Positions 47,565-56,702 of a DNA stretch of 64,000 nucleotides are shown here, in pieces. Under the pieces are notes generated by a model. The model did not search any database and had not been told where the DNA came from. It saw nothing but the letters and a program-made list of their open reading frames with translations. Numbering within the stretch: the stretch's first letter is position 1; each line of letters begins with the position of its first letter. The stretch spans positions 310,001 through 374,000 of the forward strand of contig NZ_JABAEB010000005.1 in the NCBI RefSeq assembly GCF_012584455.1. The letters run 5' to 3'. Source of the stretch: Shewanella oncorhynchi. GTDB taxonomy: Bacteria > Pseudomonadota > Gammaproteobacteria > Enterobacterales > Shewanellaceae. Position numbers and translations under genes: made by a program.

Positions 47565-47646
47565 AAAAGGTGATAGCTAAAAGTGTAAACGCAGCGATTA
47601 TACCCACATTAGACCTCAAAAATGTAAGATGAATATCTTCTTTCCA

Positions 47647-48486
47647 TTAAAAAATCAGTGGATGTCCACCCTGTGGGGCGGGGATATATACGGGCTCGTA
47701 GTCCCATACTTCCCTAATGGTATCAACCGACAGAGCATCGGATGGCGTGCCTTCACTGACGATTCGCCCTTGTTTTAACACAATTAATTGATCGCTATAG
47801 CGCGCGGCTTGGTTTAAGTCATGTAGTACCACTATTACAGTGTAGCCTTGTTGGTGAGCTAAGTTTTGGGCTAACTCAAGTACTCTGTGCTGCTGGGCAA
47901 GATCCAACGCCGATGTTGGTTCATCCAGTAATAGTACGGGCGGAAACGGCGATTGCCTGAGTTGAGTCAAGACTCTGGCGAGTTGGACTCGCTGTTTCTC
48001 GCCGCCTGAGAGGGTTGGATAGCTGCGCTTAGCCAGATGGGTTAAGCCCACTTGCGCCAGTTGCTCGGCAACTAACGCATCACCTTCTATCTTACTGATG
48101 GTTAAGGGATATAAACCCATTGCTACGACTTCTGACACAGTGAAGGGAAAGGTGAGGCTGGCGTGTTGCGGCAGTACAGCTAAGGATTTTGCCAGCTCTC
48201 TCCTAGGCCAATCCGCCAGCTGGCTATGGCCTAGCCGTATACTTTGCCTTGGTGTGCTGATTTCTTGGCAAAGGGCTTTAAGCAGGGTGGATTTACCCGC
48301 ACCATTTGGGCCGAGTAGGGCGGTTACTGCACCCGATTGAAACTGTACATTAATATCACTGAGCACGGTTTTTGGACCGATGCTGACATCGAGCTGACAA
48401 ATGCTGAGCTGGGTGCGATCAAATTGCGCCTTGGCTGAATAAGTTGTCGATTGTGATGGTTGATTTGCAAAGGATGTTGCAGCCAT
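47647..48486 (-). CDS. hmuV: Haemin ABC transporter ATP-binding protein
   Basis: 279 residues. Walker [12 protein letters not shown], signature [15 protein letters not shown], Walker [13 protein letters not shown] and the switch His in [10 protein letters not shown]. The HmuV-type C-terminus is [28 protein letters not shown]. It powers haem import across the inner membrane with HmuU and HmuT. Ten bases after hmuU. Confidence 0.93.
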   Translation of the reverse strand: MAATSFANQPSQSTTYSAKAQFDRTQLSICQLDVSIGPKTVLSDINVQFQSGAVTALLGPNGAGKSTLLKALCQEISTPRQSIRLGHSQLADWPRRELAKSLAVLPQHASLTFPFTVSEVVAMGLYPLTISKIEGDALVAEQLAQVGLTHLAKRSYPTLSGGEKQRVQLARVLTQLRQSPFPPVLLLDEPTSALDLAQQHRVLELAQNLAHQQGYTVIVVLHDLNQAARYSDQLIVLKQGRIVSEGTPSDALSVDTIREVWDYEPVYIPAPQGGHPLIF

Positions 48487-48496
48487 AAAAACTCGC

Positions 48497-49513
48497 TTAG
48501 ATTAGCTTACTGCGTTGTTGCAGTAGTAAAAAGATGAAGAAAGGCGCACCGATGAGCGCGGTGACGAGTCCAACGGGTAACTCGGCAGGCGGTAAAAAAG
48601 CGCGCGCGCCGATATCGGCCAATGCCAATAGGGCTGCACCTAAAAGTGCGCTGATGGGCAGCAGTTGGCGATGATCTGGGCCTAACATCATGCGCACTAA
48701 ATGCGGCACGACGAGGCCGATAAAGCCGATAATTCCTGTTGCAGCTACACTTACGCCAACCCCTAAGGCGCAAAGCAAAATAAGCCTAAGTTTGAGCCTA
48801 TCGACATCTATCCCTAAGTGGCGTGCTTCGGATTCGCCAAGCAGCAAGGCATTGAGTGCCGCCGCATCTTGGTGAAATCGCCAACTCAGTAGCGCTAAGG
48901 TCACAAGACACAGACTGACATATAGCCACTGCGCACCTGCAATCGATCCCATTTGCCATAGGGTTAAGTCACGTAGCGCCATGTCGTTGGCAAGATATGT
49001 GAGAACACCTATTCCTGCGCCTGCCAGCGCAGCTATGGCAACACCCGACAAAAGTAATAATACGACCGATGTACCTGTTGGGCTGCTGGCGAGTCGGTAG
49101 ACGATAAGGGTGGTCACTAATCCCGATGCAAACGCACTGATGGGGATCATCAACGGATTTGCGTTGGGTAGCAGCACGATACAGATGGCTGCGCCAAGTG
49201 CTGCGCCGGATGACACTCCGATAATACCGGGATCCGCTAAGGGATTGCGAAAAAGCCCCTGCATTACCGCGCCGCACTGTGCGAGCGTAGCGCCTACTGC
49301 TAACGCCAGTAATGTCCGTGGTAAGCGCACATTGTTGATTACCAGTTGCTCGTGGGGCGCAATATTGCCGATATTTTGCTGGGTAGCCCAATTGAACACT
49401 GCATTTAGGGCGTCGACAAAGCTGATGCTAACAGGGCCAGTGCTGACCGAGAGTAAGCCACTGAGGGCTAACAGTGTGACTAGACTCGGCCAGAGCCAGC
49501 GGTTGAGGAACAT
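48497..49513 (-). CDS. hmuU: Haemin ABC transporter permease
   Basis: 338 residues, about ten membrane helices of the FecCD/BtuC family: [49 protein letters not shown], and the coupling-helix region GEVxA-like SEARHLGID with [20 protein letters not shown]. Between hmuT (50-base gap) and hmuV. Confidence 0.94.
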   Translation of the reverse strand: MFLNRWLWPSLVTLLALSGLLSVSTGPVSISFVDALNAVFNWATQQNIGNIAPHEQLVINNVRLPRTLLALAVGATLAQCGAVMQGLFRNPLADPGIIGVSSGAALGAAICIVLLPNANPLMIPISAFASGLVTTLIVYRLASSPTGTSVVLLLLSGVAIAALAGAGIGVLTYLANDMALRDLTLWQMGSIAGAQWLYVSLCLVTLALLSWRFHQDAAALNALLLGESEARHLGIDVDRLKLRLILLCALGVGVSVAATGIIGFIGLVVPHLVRMMLGPDHRQLLPISALLGAALLALADIGARAFLPPAELPVGLVTALIGAPFFIFLLLQQRSKLI

Positions 49514-49563
49514 CTCAAATATCCTTTCTATTTTTATCTGGGGTTAATTAGTGCTAACTGTAC

Positions 49564-50457
49564 TCATCGTTGCGTTTGTGAATGGTTTTGCTTGAGCAAT
49601 GTGCTGGCGAGCGTATCCGCGGCGCTTATGGCACTGATGCCTAAACCACCGAGAAGGGCTTGCGGTGCTAATGTTTGAATATGGCCGTTTTCACCTGCTG
49701 GGGTATGGGCGAGTAGTGGCATCTCTTTCAACAGTTCTTGGGCAATTTGTGCATTGGTTTGATCTGTGTTTTTATCGCTACGCTTTGACAGCAAAATAAT
49801 GTCGGGCTGCAAGGACAGAATTCCTTCTTGAGACATGCTTTTGTAGCCATCAAACTCGGCGATATTTTGTGCGCCAGACAGCTCGATAATAGTATCTGCG
49901 GCTGTGCCTTTACCGCCAACCCGAGCACCGCGGCCTTCTTGTAATAGCATGAAGAGAATTTTTGGCTGAGAGCCCGCATCGCGCACTTGTTGTTTTTTAC
50001 CCGCTAAGCTTTGCAGTTGTTGATGTAAATCTTGTTTTAATTTAACCGCATGTTCTTGGCGATTGAGTAAGTGACCTAAGGTATCCACATTGTTCATCAG
50101 TTGTGGTTCATCATTTGTTGCGGGTAATTGCACAACTTGGATATTCGCCTGTTTTAATACCTTTAGTGTGGTTTCTGGTCCCATCACATCTGAACCGACA
50201 ACCAGCGTTGGGGAGAGGGCAATAATGCCTTCGGCGGAGAGCATTCTGTGATAACCAAGCTTAGCCACATGGCTCAAACTTTCAGGCACATAGCTGGTGG
50301 AGTCGATGGCAACTAGTTCATTGCCTGCGTCGAGGGCGAGCACGAGCTCTGTGACTCCTGTACCCGCACTCACGAGTCTTATCTCTGGCTCGGCACTCAG
50401 TTCAGCGCTAAAAACGCTTGAGGATAGTAAGGCCGTAAGTGCTGATGTGAAAAACAT
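49564..50457 (-). CDS. hmuT: Haemin ABC transporter periplasmic binding protein
   Basis: 297 residues from ATG 50457. Class III binding protein: IRLVSAGTGVTELVLALDAGNELVAIDSTSYVPESL and LGYHRMLSAEGIIALSPTLVVG (Tyr for haem iron), ARVGGKGTAADTIIELSGAQNIAEFDGYKSMSQEGILSLQPDIILL. The signal peptide is short and lacks positive charges (MFFTSALTALLSSSVFSA). The ATG has no ribosome site, and the codons just upstream would restore a basic n-region. See the upstream ORF entry; a frameshift or translational coupling is possible. Confidence 0.88.
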   Translation of the reverse strand: MFFTSALTALLSSSVFSAELSAEPEIRLVSAGTGVTELVLALDAGNELVAIDSTSYVPESLSHVAKLGYHRMLSAEGIIALSPTLVVGSDVMGPETTLKVLKQANIQVVQLPATNDEPQLMNNVDTLGHLLNRQEHAVKLKQDLHQQLQSLAGKKQQVRDAGSQPKILFMLLQEGRGARVGGKGTAADTIIELSGAQNIAEFDGYKSMSQEGILSLQPDIILLSKRSDKNTDQTNAQIAQELLKEMPLLAHTPAGENGHIQTLAPQALLGGLGISAISAADTLASTLLKQNHSQTQR

Positions 50458-50465
50458 CAAATTTT

Positions 50466-50549
50466 TTAATGTCTTATATGTGCACTTATGTTGATAACGC
50501 TGAACTCTGGAACCTTTTTTACTGGTATTTTAGTTGCTTGAAACAACAT
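50466..50549 (-). CDS. Upstream ORF of 27 codons in front of hmuT (possible shifted hmuT start)
   Basis: ATG 50549 to TAA 50466-50468: MLFQATKIPVKKVPEFSVIN then ISAHIRH. It has a strong ribosome site (TAGGAGTTTAACC before ATG), unlike hmuT, whose ATG lies eight bases after this stop. Either it is translated to couple hmuT translation, or a length change in the A6 run at 50515-50520 has displaced the original hmuT N-terminus. Confidence 0.4.
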   Translation of the reverse strand: MLFQATKIPVKKVPEFSVINISAHIRH

Positions 50550-50646
50550 GGTTAAACTCCTAATACAACTTGTTCGCGACAGGCTTAGATGCCGTTTTTT
50601 GATATCAGACTTTTGCTTTCTCGTTTAAATGGCGGGTTCGGATACG

Positions 50647-51084
50647 CTAATGCTCCATCAAAATTTGGGTCTGACTGATGGACTGCGTCTGCAATAGTGC
50701 AAGCAGTTGCATCAAAGGTTCCACTGGCGCGGCTTTGTCGGCGGCAATGACAACCGTCGCCTTCGGCATAGTCTGAAAATGTGCAGTAAATTCAGTGGTA
50801 AAAGTGGCTAAGTCATCAAACTCTTTGCCATCAATAGCCCAATAAGGCGCTGTTGCCATGATATTGATGGCAATTGTTTGTTTGTTGTCGATTGCCGTGA
50901 TAGCTGAGCTTGGGCTTTGTGGCACATCTACCGGCAAACTCAATAATTGGCTATTTGCCGTCAGTAGTAAAAACACCAGCACGATAAAAATAATGTCGAT
51001 TAACGCGGTTAAATCTAGGCTCGGAAGTTGCTCAGGCGAAGCAATGCCAGCCTGCGATAAGAATGATTTATCTGCACTTATCAT
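50647..51084 (-). CDS. exbD: TonB-system energising protein ExbD
   Basis: 145 residues; one membrane helix (about 25-45; LTALIDIIFIVLVFLLLTANSQ) with the conserved Asp at about 31 (LDLTALIDI), then a periplasmic domain (ATVVIAADKAAPVEPLMQLLALLQ). It overlaps exbB by four bases (ATGA). Confidence 0.93.
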   Translation of the reverse strand: MISADKSFLSQAGIASPEQLPSLDLTALIDIIFIVLVFLLLTANSQLLSLPVDVPQSPSSAITAIDNKQTIAINIMATAPYWAIDGKEFDDLATFTTEFTAHFQTMPKATVVIAADKAAPVEPLMQLLALLQTQSISQTQILMEH

Positions 51085-51836
51085 GTCTGTGGCTCAATTT
51101 GAGAATGGGGCTTGGATGCCAATTTTTGCTCGACGCTGGTTTTACTGACTCGGGTGAATGCTTGGTAATGATTGGCATCAATTGAAATATCTTCGATACC
51201 CGCTAACCAGAGATTGAGTTGATTGAGCACATGCCCAGCGCGCAGGCATTGGCCTTGAGCCCAGATCCCAAAAAGATGGGCGGCGGTAATGGCGGGCACG
51301 GCGATCATGAGTCCGGCAGCTGTGGTGTTCATCGCAAGGCCCAGTCCAGCACTGAGTTGTGCTGGAGTGACGGGGCCTTGTGATTGCCCGAGTTGGGCAA
51401 ACATTTCGATGAGTCCCAATACTGTGCCGAGCAAACCGAGTAGTGGACTAATGATGCCAATCACTTGTAAAACCTTGAGTCCGGCTTGCAAGTCGCGTTG
51501 TTGCTTATTGAGCCACAGACTGAGTAATTCTTCCCTTAGCACTTTTGGCTGGTGGACTTGTTTGAGTAATAAGGTCGCGCCACGGGCGAGTAAATCTTGC
51601 TGTGCGCTGGTTTGCGCTAGCAGCGCGCTGACGTTTTCAGTGGTTGCCGCTGAGCTTGATTGACGCAATGCTTTTACCCAGGCCTGTTTTTGGGGCCAGA
51701 TTGACAGCAGAGTTTGATGCAAAAACAAGGCGCTACGTTCAAGGCAGATCATCAAAGCTAAAAAAGCACATAACAACAAGGGCCAAGTGAGCACGCCGAG
51801 TTGAGTCTGTAGGGTTGAAAAATCAGTTACGGGCAT
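51081..51836 (-). CDS. exbB: TonB-system energising protein ExbB
   Basis: 251 residues, MotA/TolQ/ExbB family with three membrane helices. Conserved VIGIISPLLGLLGTVLGLIEMF and LSAGLGLAMNTTAAGLMIAVPAI. With ExbD it forms the proton channel that drives TonB. In the tonB-exbB-exbD gene string of the haem cluster. Confidence 0.93.
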   Translation of the reverse strand: MPVTDFSTLQTQLGVLTWPLLLCAFLALMICLERSALFLHQTLLSIWPQKQAWVKALRQSSSAATTENVSALLAQTSAQQDLLARGATLLLKQVHQPKVLREELLSLWLNKQQRDLQAGLKVLQVIGIISPLLGLLGTVLGLIEMFAQLGQSQGPVTPAQLSAGLGLAMNTTAAGLMIAVPAITAAHLFGIWAQGQCLRAGHVLNQLNLWLAGIEDISIDANHYQAFTRVSKTSVEQKLASKPHSQIEPQT

Positions 51837-51972
51837 TAAGCCTCTCCAATCGATTGAAAAATAAGTTTTATATGTAAGTTAGTAAAACAAAAATCAGGCT
51901 AGTTGTGCGGTGGCTAATTCCCTACGAGCTAACTCTCCACGGGCTAACTTTTCAGTGGCAACATTGGGCCTG

Positions 51973-52845
51973 TTAGTTGAGCGCGAAGCGAATAGGCACT
52001 CTGACCTTATAATGACTCGCTAGCCTTTGCGCTGGCGCCGCAAATTGCCAGTTTTCAACTGCATCTAACGCGGCTTGATCTAACAGACTGAACCCTGAGC
52101 TTTTTACTAACGTCAGTGCCAGTTGCTCACCAAGTTCGTTAAACATCACTTCTATGGTTGCGGTGCCTTCTAGCCCTTTTTTACGCGCTATCTTTGGATA
52201 AGTCGGTTGCGGTGGTGCTGCAGCGAACAGCGGTTTGGCTAATTCCACTATGTTAGTTTGGGCACTGTCAGTTGTTACACTGGCTACATTTGGGGTCGCT
52301 TTTGCATCAACTTCGGCTGCGTTAGTGATTAAATCCATTTGTGCAGTTTTGGGTTCTGTTTGTTGTTCAACTTGTTCGAGTCGCTTATGTGCTAAAACGC
52401 TTGGATTTAAAGCAATTGGTTCTAAAGCGTTCGTCACTAAAGGGTCCGTATTCGGATGATTGTTAGCCGTGGGTTTTGTTGCTGAAGATTTTTTGGCGAT
52501 TTGGCTGTCAATTCGTTGATCAGCTTTAGTTTTCGGGATAACCACCTTATCGACAGATCCTACAGTTGATACTTTTTGCGCTGTACTGTTTTTTTGCACT
52601 GTACTGTTCACAGTGGCTACTTTGGCGTCTGTTTGCTTGATGGGCTCTGCATTTGTGTTGCTTGCAGCGCTAGTCGCGGTAGAAAAATTAAGGGTGACAG
52701 TATTTGCGCTGGGAGTGAGCGGTGCTTGATTTACGCTCGATGTTTGGGCGCTTGGCTGCATAGTCATAGCGGGTTGCGAGGCGATAACACCCGTCTGGAT
52801 GGCAACCGTTAACGCGCCAAAGGCAAGATATCGTTTTGGTGTCAC
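51973..52845 (-). CDS. tonB: TonB energy transducer
   Basis: 290 residues from GTG 52845 (V/MTPKRYLAFGALTVAIQTGV), GAGG five bases upstream; a TTG six codons earlier lacks a good site. An N-terminal membrane anchor, a long Thr/Ala/Lys/Pro-rich spacer (about 30-205) and the C-terminal TonB domain (PPQPTYPKIARKKGLEGTATIEVMFNELG...SGFSLLDQAALDAVENWQFAPA). The spacer is rich in N, T and K rather than the EP/KP repeats of E. coli TonB. Divergent from hugA with a shared Fur-like site. Confidence 0.9.
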   Translation of the reverse strand: MTPKRYLAFGALTVAIQTGVIASQPAMTMQPSAQTSSVNQAPLTPSANTVTLNFSTATSAASNTNAEPIKQTDAKVATVNSTVQKNSTAQKVSTVGSVDKVVIPKTKADQRIDSQIAKKSSATKPTANNHPNTDPLVTNALEPIALNPSVLAHKRLEQVEQQTEPKTAQMDLITNAAEVDAKATPNVASVTTDSAQTNIVELAKPLFAAAPPQPTYPKIARKKGLEGTATIEVMFNELGEQLALTLVKSSGFSLLDQAALDAVENWQFAAPAQRLASHYKVRVPIRFALN

Positions 52846-52908
52846 AGCAACCTCTTTTTCCAATGAAAGCCATTTTCCTAATTAAGATATCTCAATATAA
52901 ACAAGATC

Positions 52909-52935
52909 GCAAATGATAATGATTTGCATTTGATA
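52909..52935. promoter_or_regulatory. Fur-like box between tonB and hugA
   Basis: GCAAATGATAATGATTTGC, an inverted repeat (52909-52927), extends into ATTTGATA and resembles GATAATGATAATCATTATC. It is placed between the divergent tonB operon and hugA, so iron repression of both is expected. Confidence 0.75.
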
Positions 52936-53035
52936 TATTTTATTATCTCAGGTAGAGTGCCTGCAATAGCTCGAATGAGCGCTTAAAAAAGCAGCTAAAC
53001 CGACAATTTATCCTACTTTATGGGTACTGATTGCC

Positions 53036-53127
53036 TTGGGCTCGATCTGGAAGAGGCTCAATCTCGAAAGGGCCAAATCTGGAACAGACTCAATCTCGAA
53101 AGGATTGGCGTCTGGAAAGAGAGTCTA
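53036..53127 (+). repeat. Degenerate 32-bp tandem repeat in the hugA leader
   Basis: ATCTGGAAGAGGCTCAATCT starts at 53045 and recurs, with a few changes, 32 bases later (53077, ATCTGGAACAGACTCAATCT); both units continue CGAAAGG. A partial third copy starts near 53110 (GTCTGGAAAGAG). It sits between the Fur-like site and the hugA ATG. Confidence 0.8.
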
Positions 53128-53180
53128 GGCTCAGTAATAAATTGTACGGAAACAGCTGAATATCACTTGAGGATGAAGAG

Positions 53181-55271
53181 ATGAAAAAAAAGCCGTTAGT
53201 GATCGCCATGGCGATAGCACTGAGTGGTACGGCCCTAAGTTTTACGTTAGCGGCAGAGGAAAGTGTTAAGCCTGTTGTTCAACAGGATGTGAATAAAAAA
53301 CTGGTCACAACAGAATTTGATGAAGTATTGGTGAGTGCAACACGCATCAGTGAAAAAGCCTCCGAAACCAGCCGTAGCGTGGCAGTGGTGGATGAAGAGC
53401 AACTTACGGTCGCCCAAGCATCATCAGTTGCCAATGCCCTTAAAAATGAGGCGAATATTACGTTGACTAATGGCCCAAGAGCTTCATCTCAAGGGGTTGA
53501 AATCCGTGGTTTAAGTGGCGATCGTGTGTTGCAAACAATTGACGGTGCAAGACAAAATACCAGCTCTGGTCACAGAGGTACCTACTTTATGGACCCTGAG
53601 TTGCTCAAATCCATCGAAGTGCTGCGCGGCCCTGCCAGTAGCTTGTGGGGCAGTGGTGCCCTCGGTGGCGTCGTAGCGCAGAATACTAAGTCGGCACAAG
53701 ATTTTTTAGCGCAAGATGAGACCTTTGGTGGCTATTTCAAACAAGGTTATGAGACCAATGGCTCCCGCACTAAAACCAGTGGCGCTATCTATGGTCAACA
53801 AGACAGCATCGATTGGTTACTCAATGGTGCCTATTACGATTCAAACAATATAAAAACCGGTAATGACGAAACTCTAAACAACAGTGCATCCCAAGGCAGC
53901 AGTGGTTTAGCTAAATTCGGTTGGCAAGCCGACGAGGCATCACGGTTAGAGTTATCTGCAAGAGCTAGCAAAAACAATGAATTAGTACCGAGTAATCCTT
54001 CTGCTGCTGTGAGTAGTTCAGTGCCTTTGGTGCGCCGCAAGACTGACGATCAAAACCTCACCCTAAACTACAGTCTCAATCCTGCTAATAACCCGTATCT
54101 GGATACTAAGATGCAAGTGTATTGGAACAGTACCGACTACGATGAAGACCGTATTACGAAAGGTCAGCAAGACAGTACTGAGTTCCGCACTGTGGGGATT
54201 AACCTTAATAACAGTTCGCGTTTAGGCAATACTCTGTTGACCTACGGGGTCGATGGTTTTCGCGATACCATAGAAACGACGCGTGATGATTCGGGCCAAG
54301 TGGGCCAGCGTCCAGAGAATATCGATGGTGAAACCACAGTATGGGGCGCTTTTACGCGTGCGGATATCGAGCTGACTCAGACGTTAAATCTTGATGCGGG
54401 TCTGCGTTATGACAGCTTTAAAAATGACAGCCATAATCTCAACTTATCCTCAGATGACAATGAGTTATCACCATCGCTTGGCTTGGTGTGGCAGACTCAG
54501 CCTTGGTTGACCTTAAGTGCCCGTTACGATCAAGCCTTCCGCGCACCTACGGTAGAGGAAATGTTCTCCAGCGGCACCCATTATTGTATCCCGCCAATCC
54601 CCGGATTTTTACCCCAAGGTTTATGTAACACCTTCGCGGTGAATTCAGATCTAAAAGCAGAGACTGCGCGCAATAAAGAAATCAAAGCGGACTTACGTTT
54701 CAGTGAGTTAGCGGGTGATGATGAACTGGCGCTAACGTTTAACGTTTTCCGTAACGATGTGGACGATTTTATCGTGCAGCAAGTGTCTAATCCTTGGCGT
54801 GGCATTCCTGGATTCGAGCAAACGACCTCATGGAATAACGTTGAAGATGCACGTTTAACAGGTTTTGAAATTAGCGGTCGTTACCGTATTGGCCAAACTC
54901 GCTTAGCGATGAATTACGGCCAAACCCATGGCGAAGATCGTCAAACGGGCGATGATATAGAAGATATACCCGCCAATAAGTTCAATGTCGATTTATCCCA
55001 AGGCATTATGGAAGGCGACATGAAACTCGGCACTCGCGTCACTTATGTGGCGACTCAGTCGAATACGCCTGACGGCTTTAAAGTGGCGAAATACGACGAT
55101 TACACCCTATGGGATGTGTATGTTGCGTGGGAGCCGACTATGGGCGCGATGGCGGGTGTGAGAGTGGATTTCGCAATCGAAAATATCGGTGATGAGAAGT
55201 ATCAACAAGCGTGGCAAACCTTGTATCAACCGGGTCGTAATATGAAGTTATCGGCGCGCTATATGTTCTAA
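53181..55271 (+). CDS. hugA: TonB-dependent haem receptor
   Basis: 696 residues; signal peptide (about 1-25), TonB box region FDEVLVSATR (about 47-56), plug (ANITLTNGPRASSQGVEIRGLSGDRVLQTIDGARQNTSSGHRGTYFMDPELLKSIEVLRGPASSLWGSGALGGVV) and a 22-strand barrel. FRAP is seen as QAFRAPTVEEMFSSG; the barrel ends in MKLSARYMF. This is the HutA/HugA type. Heads hugA-hutX-hutZ. Imports haem or haemin across the outer membrane. Confidence 0.95.
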   Translation: MKKKPLVIAMAIALSGTALSFTLAAEESVKPVVQQDVNKKLVTTEFDEVLVSATRISEKASETSRSVAVVDEEQLTVAQASSVANALKNEANITLTNGPRASSQGVEIRGLSGDRVLQTIDGARQNTSSGHRGTYFMDPELLKSIEVLRGPASSLWGSGALGGVVAQNTKSAQDFLAQDETFGGYFKQGYETNGSRTKTSGAIYGQQDSIDWLLNGAYYDSNNIKTGNDETLNNSASQGSSGLAKFGWQADEASRLELSARASKNNELVPSNPSAAVSSSVPLVRRKTDDQNLTLNYSLNPANNPYLDTKMQVYWNSTDYDEDRITKGQQDSTEFRTVGINLNNSSRLGNTLLTYGVDGFRDTIETTRDDSGQVGQRPENIDGETTVWGAFTRADIELTQTLNLDAGLRYDSFKNDSHNLNLSSDDNELSPSLGLVWQTQPWLTLSARYDQAFRAPTVEEMFSSGTHYCIPPIPGFLPQGLCNTFAVNSDLKAETARNKEIKADLRFSELAGDDELALTFNVFRNDVDDFIVQQVSNPWRGIPGFEQTTSWNNVEDARLTGFEISGRYRIGQTRLAMNYGQTHGEDRQTGDDIEDIPANKFNVDLSQGIMEGDMKLGTRVTYVATQSNTPDGFKVAKYDDYTLWDVYVAWEPTMGAMAGVRVDFAIENIGDEKYQQAWQTLYQPGRNMKLSARYMF

Positions 55272-55306
55272 GCCACTCAATAGTCACTACCGCTGGAGAC
55301 AGTAAA

Positions 55307-55876
55307 ATGAAGATGACACTCGATACCGAGCTCGATGTCGCGCCAGATTTAAACTCTGAGCAACGTCAGCTAAGTGAGCAACATGCGCAATTGCGACAAC
55401 GATTTGAACAACAAGCTGATTTAATGCCAGCGCAGCTCGCCAGTGAATTAGGCATTGCCGAGCTTGAAGTGGTCGCTGCATTGCCGCCCGAACAAGTGGT
55501 GTTTGTTCCGTTAACTCAGCTTGATACCTTACTGCAAGCCTTACCCAAATGGGGAAAGTTAACCACTATTGTGATGTTATCTGGCAGCGTATTTGAATTT
55601 AAAGGGGATTTCCCCGAGGGAAAATACGCCCACGGTTATTACAACCTATACAGCAAGGGGGACGGTTTGCATGGGCATCTCAAATTAGATGCTATGCGCG
55701 GCATCGCCTTGATCAGCAGACCTTTTAGAGGCAGCGAGAGCCATTCGATTAACTTTTTCGGCAGTGAAGGTGAGGTCGTATTCAAAGTGTATTTAGGTCG
55801 TGATAAACAAAGAGCGCTGTTTCCTGAGCAAGTTCGCCAATTTAAAGCGCTCGTGACTGCCTTTGCCTCGGTGTAA
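55307..55876 (+). CDS. hutX: Haem utilisation protein HutX/HugX
   Basis: 189 residues; HutX/HuvX family: PAQLASELGIAELEVVAALPPEQVVFVP and LTTIVMLSGSVFEFKGDFPEGKYAHGYYNLYSKGDGLHGHLKLDAMRGIALISRPFRGSESHSINFF. In Vibrio the HutX protein binds haem and passes it to HutZ. 35 bases after hugA, 50 before hutZ. Confidence 0.92.
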   Translation: MKMTLDTELDVAPDLNSEQRQLSEQHAQLRQRFEQQADLMPAQLASELGIAELEVVAALPPEQVVFVPLTQLDTLLQALPKWGKLTTIVMLSGSVFEFKGDFPEGKYAHGYYNLYSKGDGLHGHLKLDAMRGIALISRPFRGSESHSINFFGSEGEVVFKVYLGRDKQRALFPEQVRQFKALVTAFASV

Positions 55877-55926
55877 TCACACCTCTGAATTGAAGTATTA
55901 ACGACAGTATTTAAGGAAAACAGCAA

Positions 55927-56484
55927 ATGAAGCCTGAAATTACCGAACAAGAACAGCGTTTAAGAGACAAACTCTTACCCGAAATTGAAGCCTTTAAACA
56001 GCAGCGCGAAACTCTGCAACTGGCCACCATTGGTACAGATGGCCAGCCGAATGCGAGTTATGCGCCCTTCGCTCTGGCCGATGATGGTTTTTATATTTTG
56101 GTGAGTGACTTAGCCCGTCACGGTCATAATTTAAAGCACTCATCTAAGGTCTCTGTGATGTTAGTTGAAGACGAAACTGCGGCCAAATCGGTTTTTGCCC
56201 GCAAGCGTTTAACCTTCGATGCGATTGCCGAGGCAGTGCCCCGCGATACGCCCGCCTTCAGCAAAGGTGTTGGTGTGTTATCGGCACGTTTTGGCGAAAT
56301 GTCCGATAACCTTGCGGCGTTAACCGATTTTAACTTATACAAGCTCGCGCCCCATCAGGGTCTTTACGTCAAAGGTTTTGGCCAAGCGTTTAGCCTGAGC
56401 GGCGCAGAGTTGTTAGATGTGGATTGGAAGCGCGATGGCCACCACGGCACGCCAAAAACGCCGGAAAACAAGCAAGTTGCTTAA
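55927..56484 (+). CDS. hutZ: Haem-degrading enzyme HutZ/HugZ
   Basis: 185 residues; FMN-split-barrel HugZ family (about 30-170): TLQLATIGTDGQPNASYAPFAL, ILVSDLARHGHNLKHSSKVSVMLVEDE, LYVKGFGQAFSLSGAELLDVDW, and a C-terminal DGHHGTP. The His in this tail is probably the haem ligand, as His170 is in V. cholerae HutZ. It degrades haem to release iron. Ends with a strong bidirectional terminator. Confidence 0.93.
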   Translation: MKPEITEQEQRLRDKLLPEIEAFKQQRETLQLATIGTDGQPNASYAPFALADDGFYILVSDLARHGHNLKHSSKVSVMLVEDETAAKSVFARKRLTFDAIAEAVPRDTPAFSKGVGVLSARFGEMSDNLAALTDFNLYKLAPHQGLYVKGFGQAFSLSGAELLDVDWKRDGHHGTPKTPENKQVA

Positions 56485-56503
56485 GCCGCGTCAAGCTATT
56501 GTA

Positions 56504-56540
56504 ATAAAACAAACCCGCACTCGCTGCGGGTTTGTTTTAT
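56504..56540 (+). terminator. Bidirectional terminator of the hugA operon
   Basis: ATAAAACAAACCCGCA / TGCGGGTTTGTTTTAT, a 16-bp stem with a 5-base loop, T-rich on both ends. Confidence 0.9.
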
Positions 56541-56702
56541 GCTTTTCTTTTGAGTAAAACCATACAGCCCTTGAATTCCACTGCAAGAGGTAGCATTTCA
56601 CTTATATGCTTTAAGTCATGCTGCGCGGTTAACGGCTGCAGATGATCCCATTCATGCTGATGTTATATTTGAATTGCCTTACCTACCTCAAGGATGCCAC
56701 CC

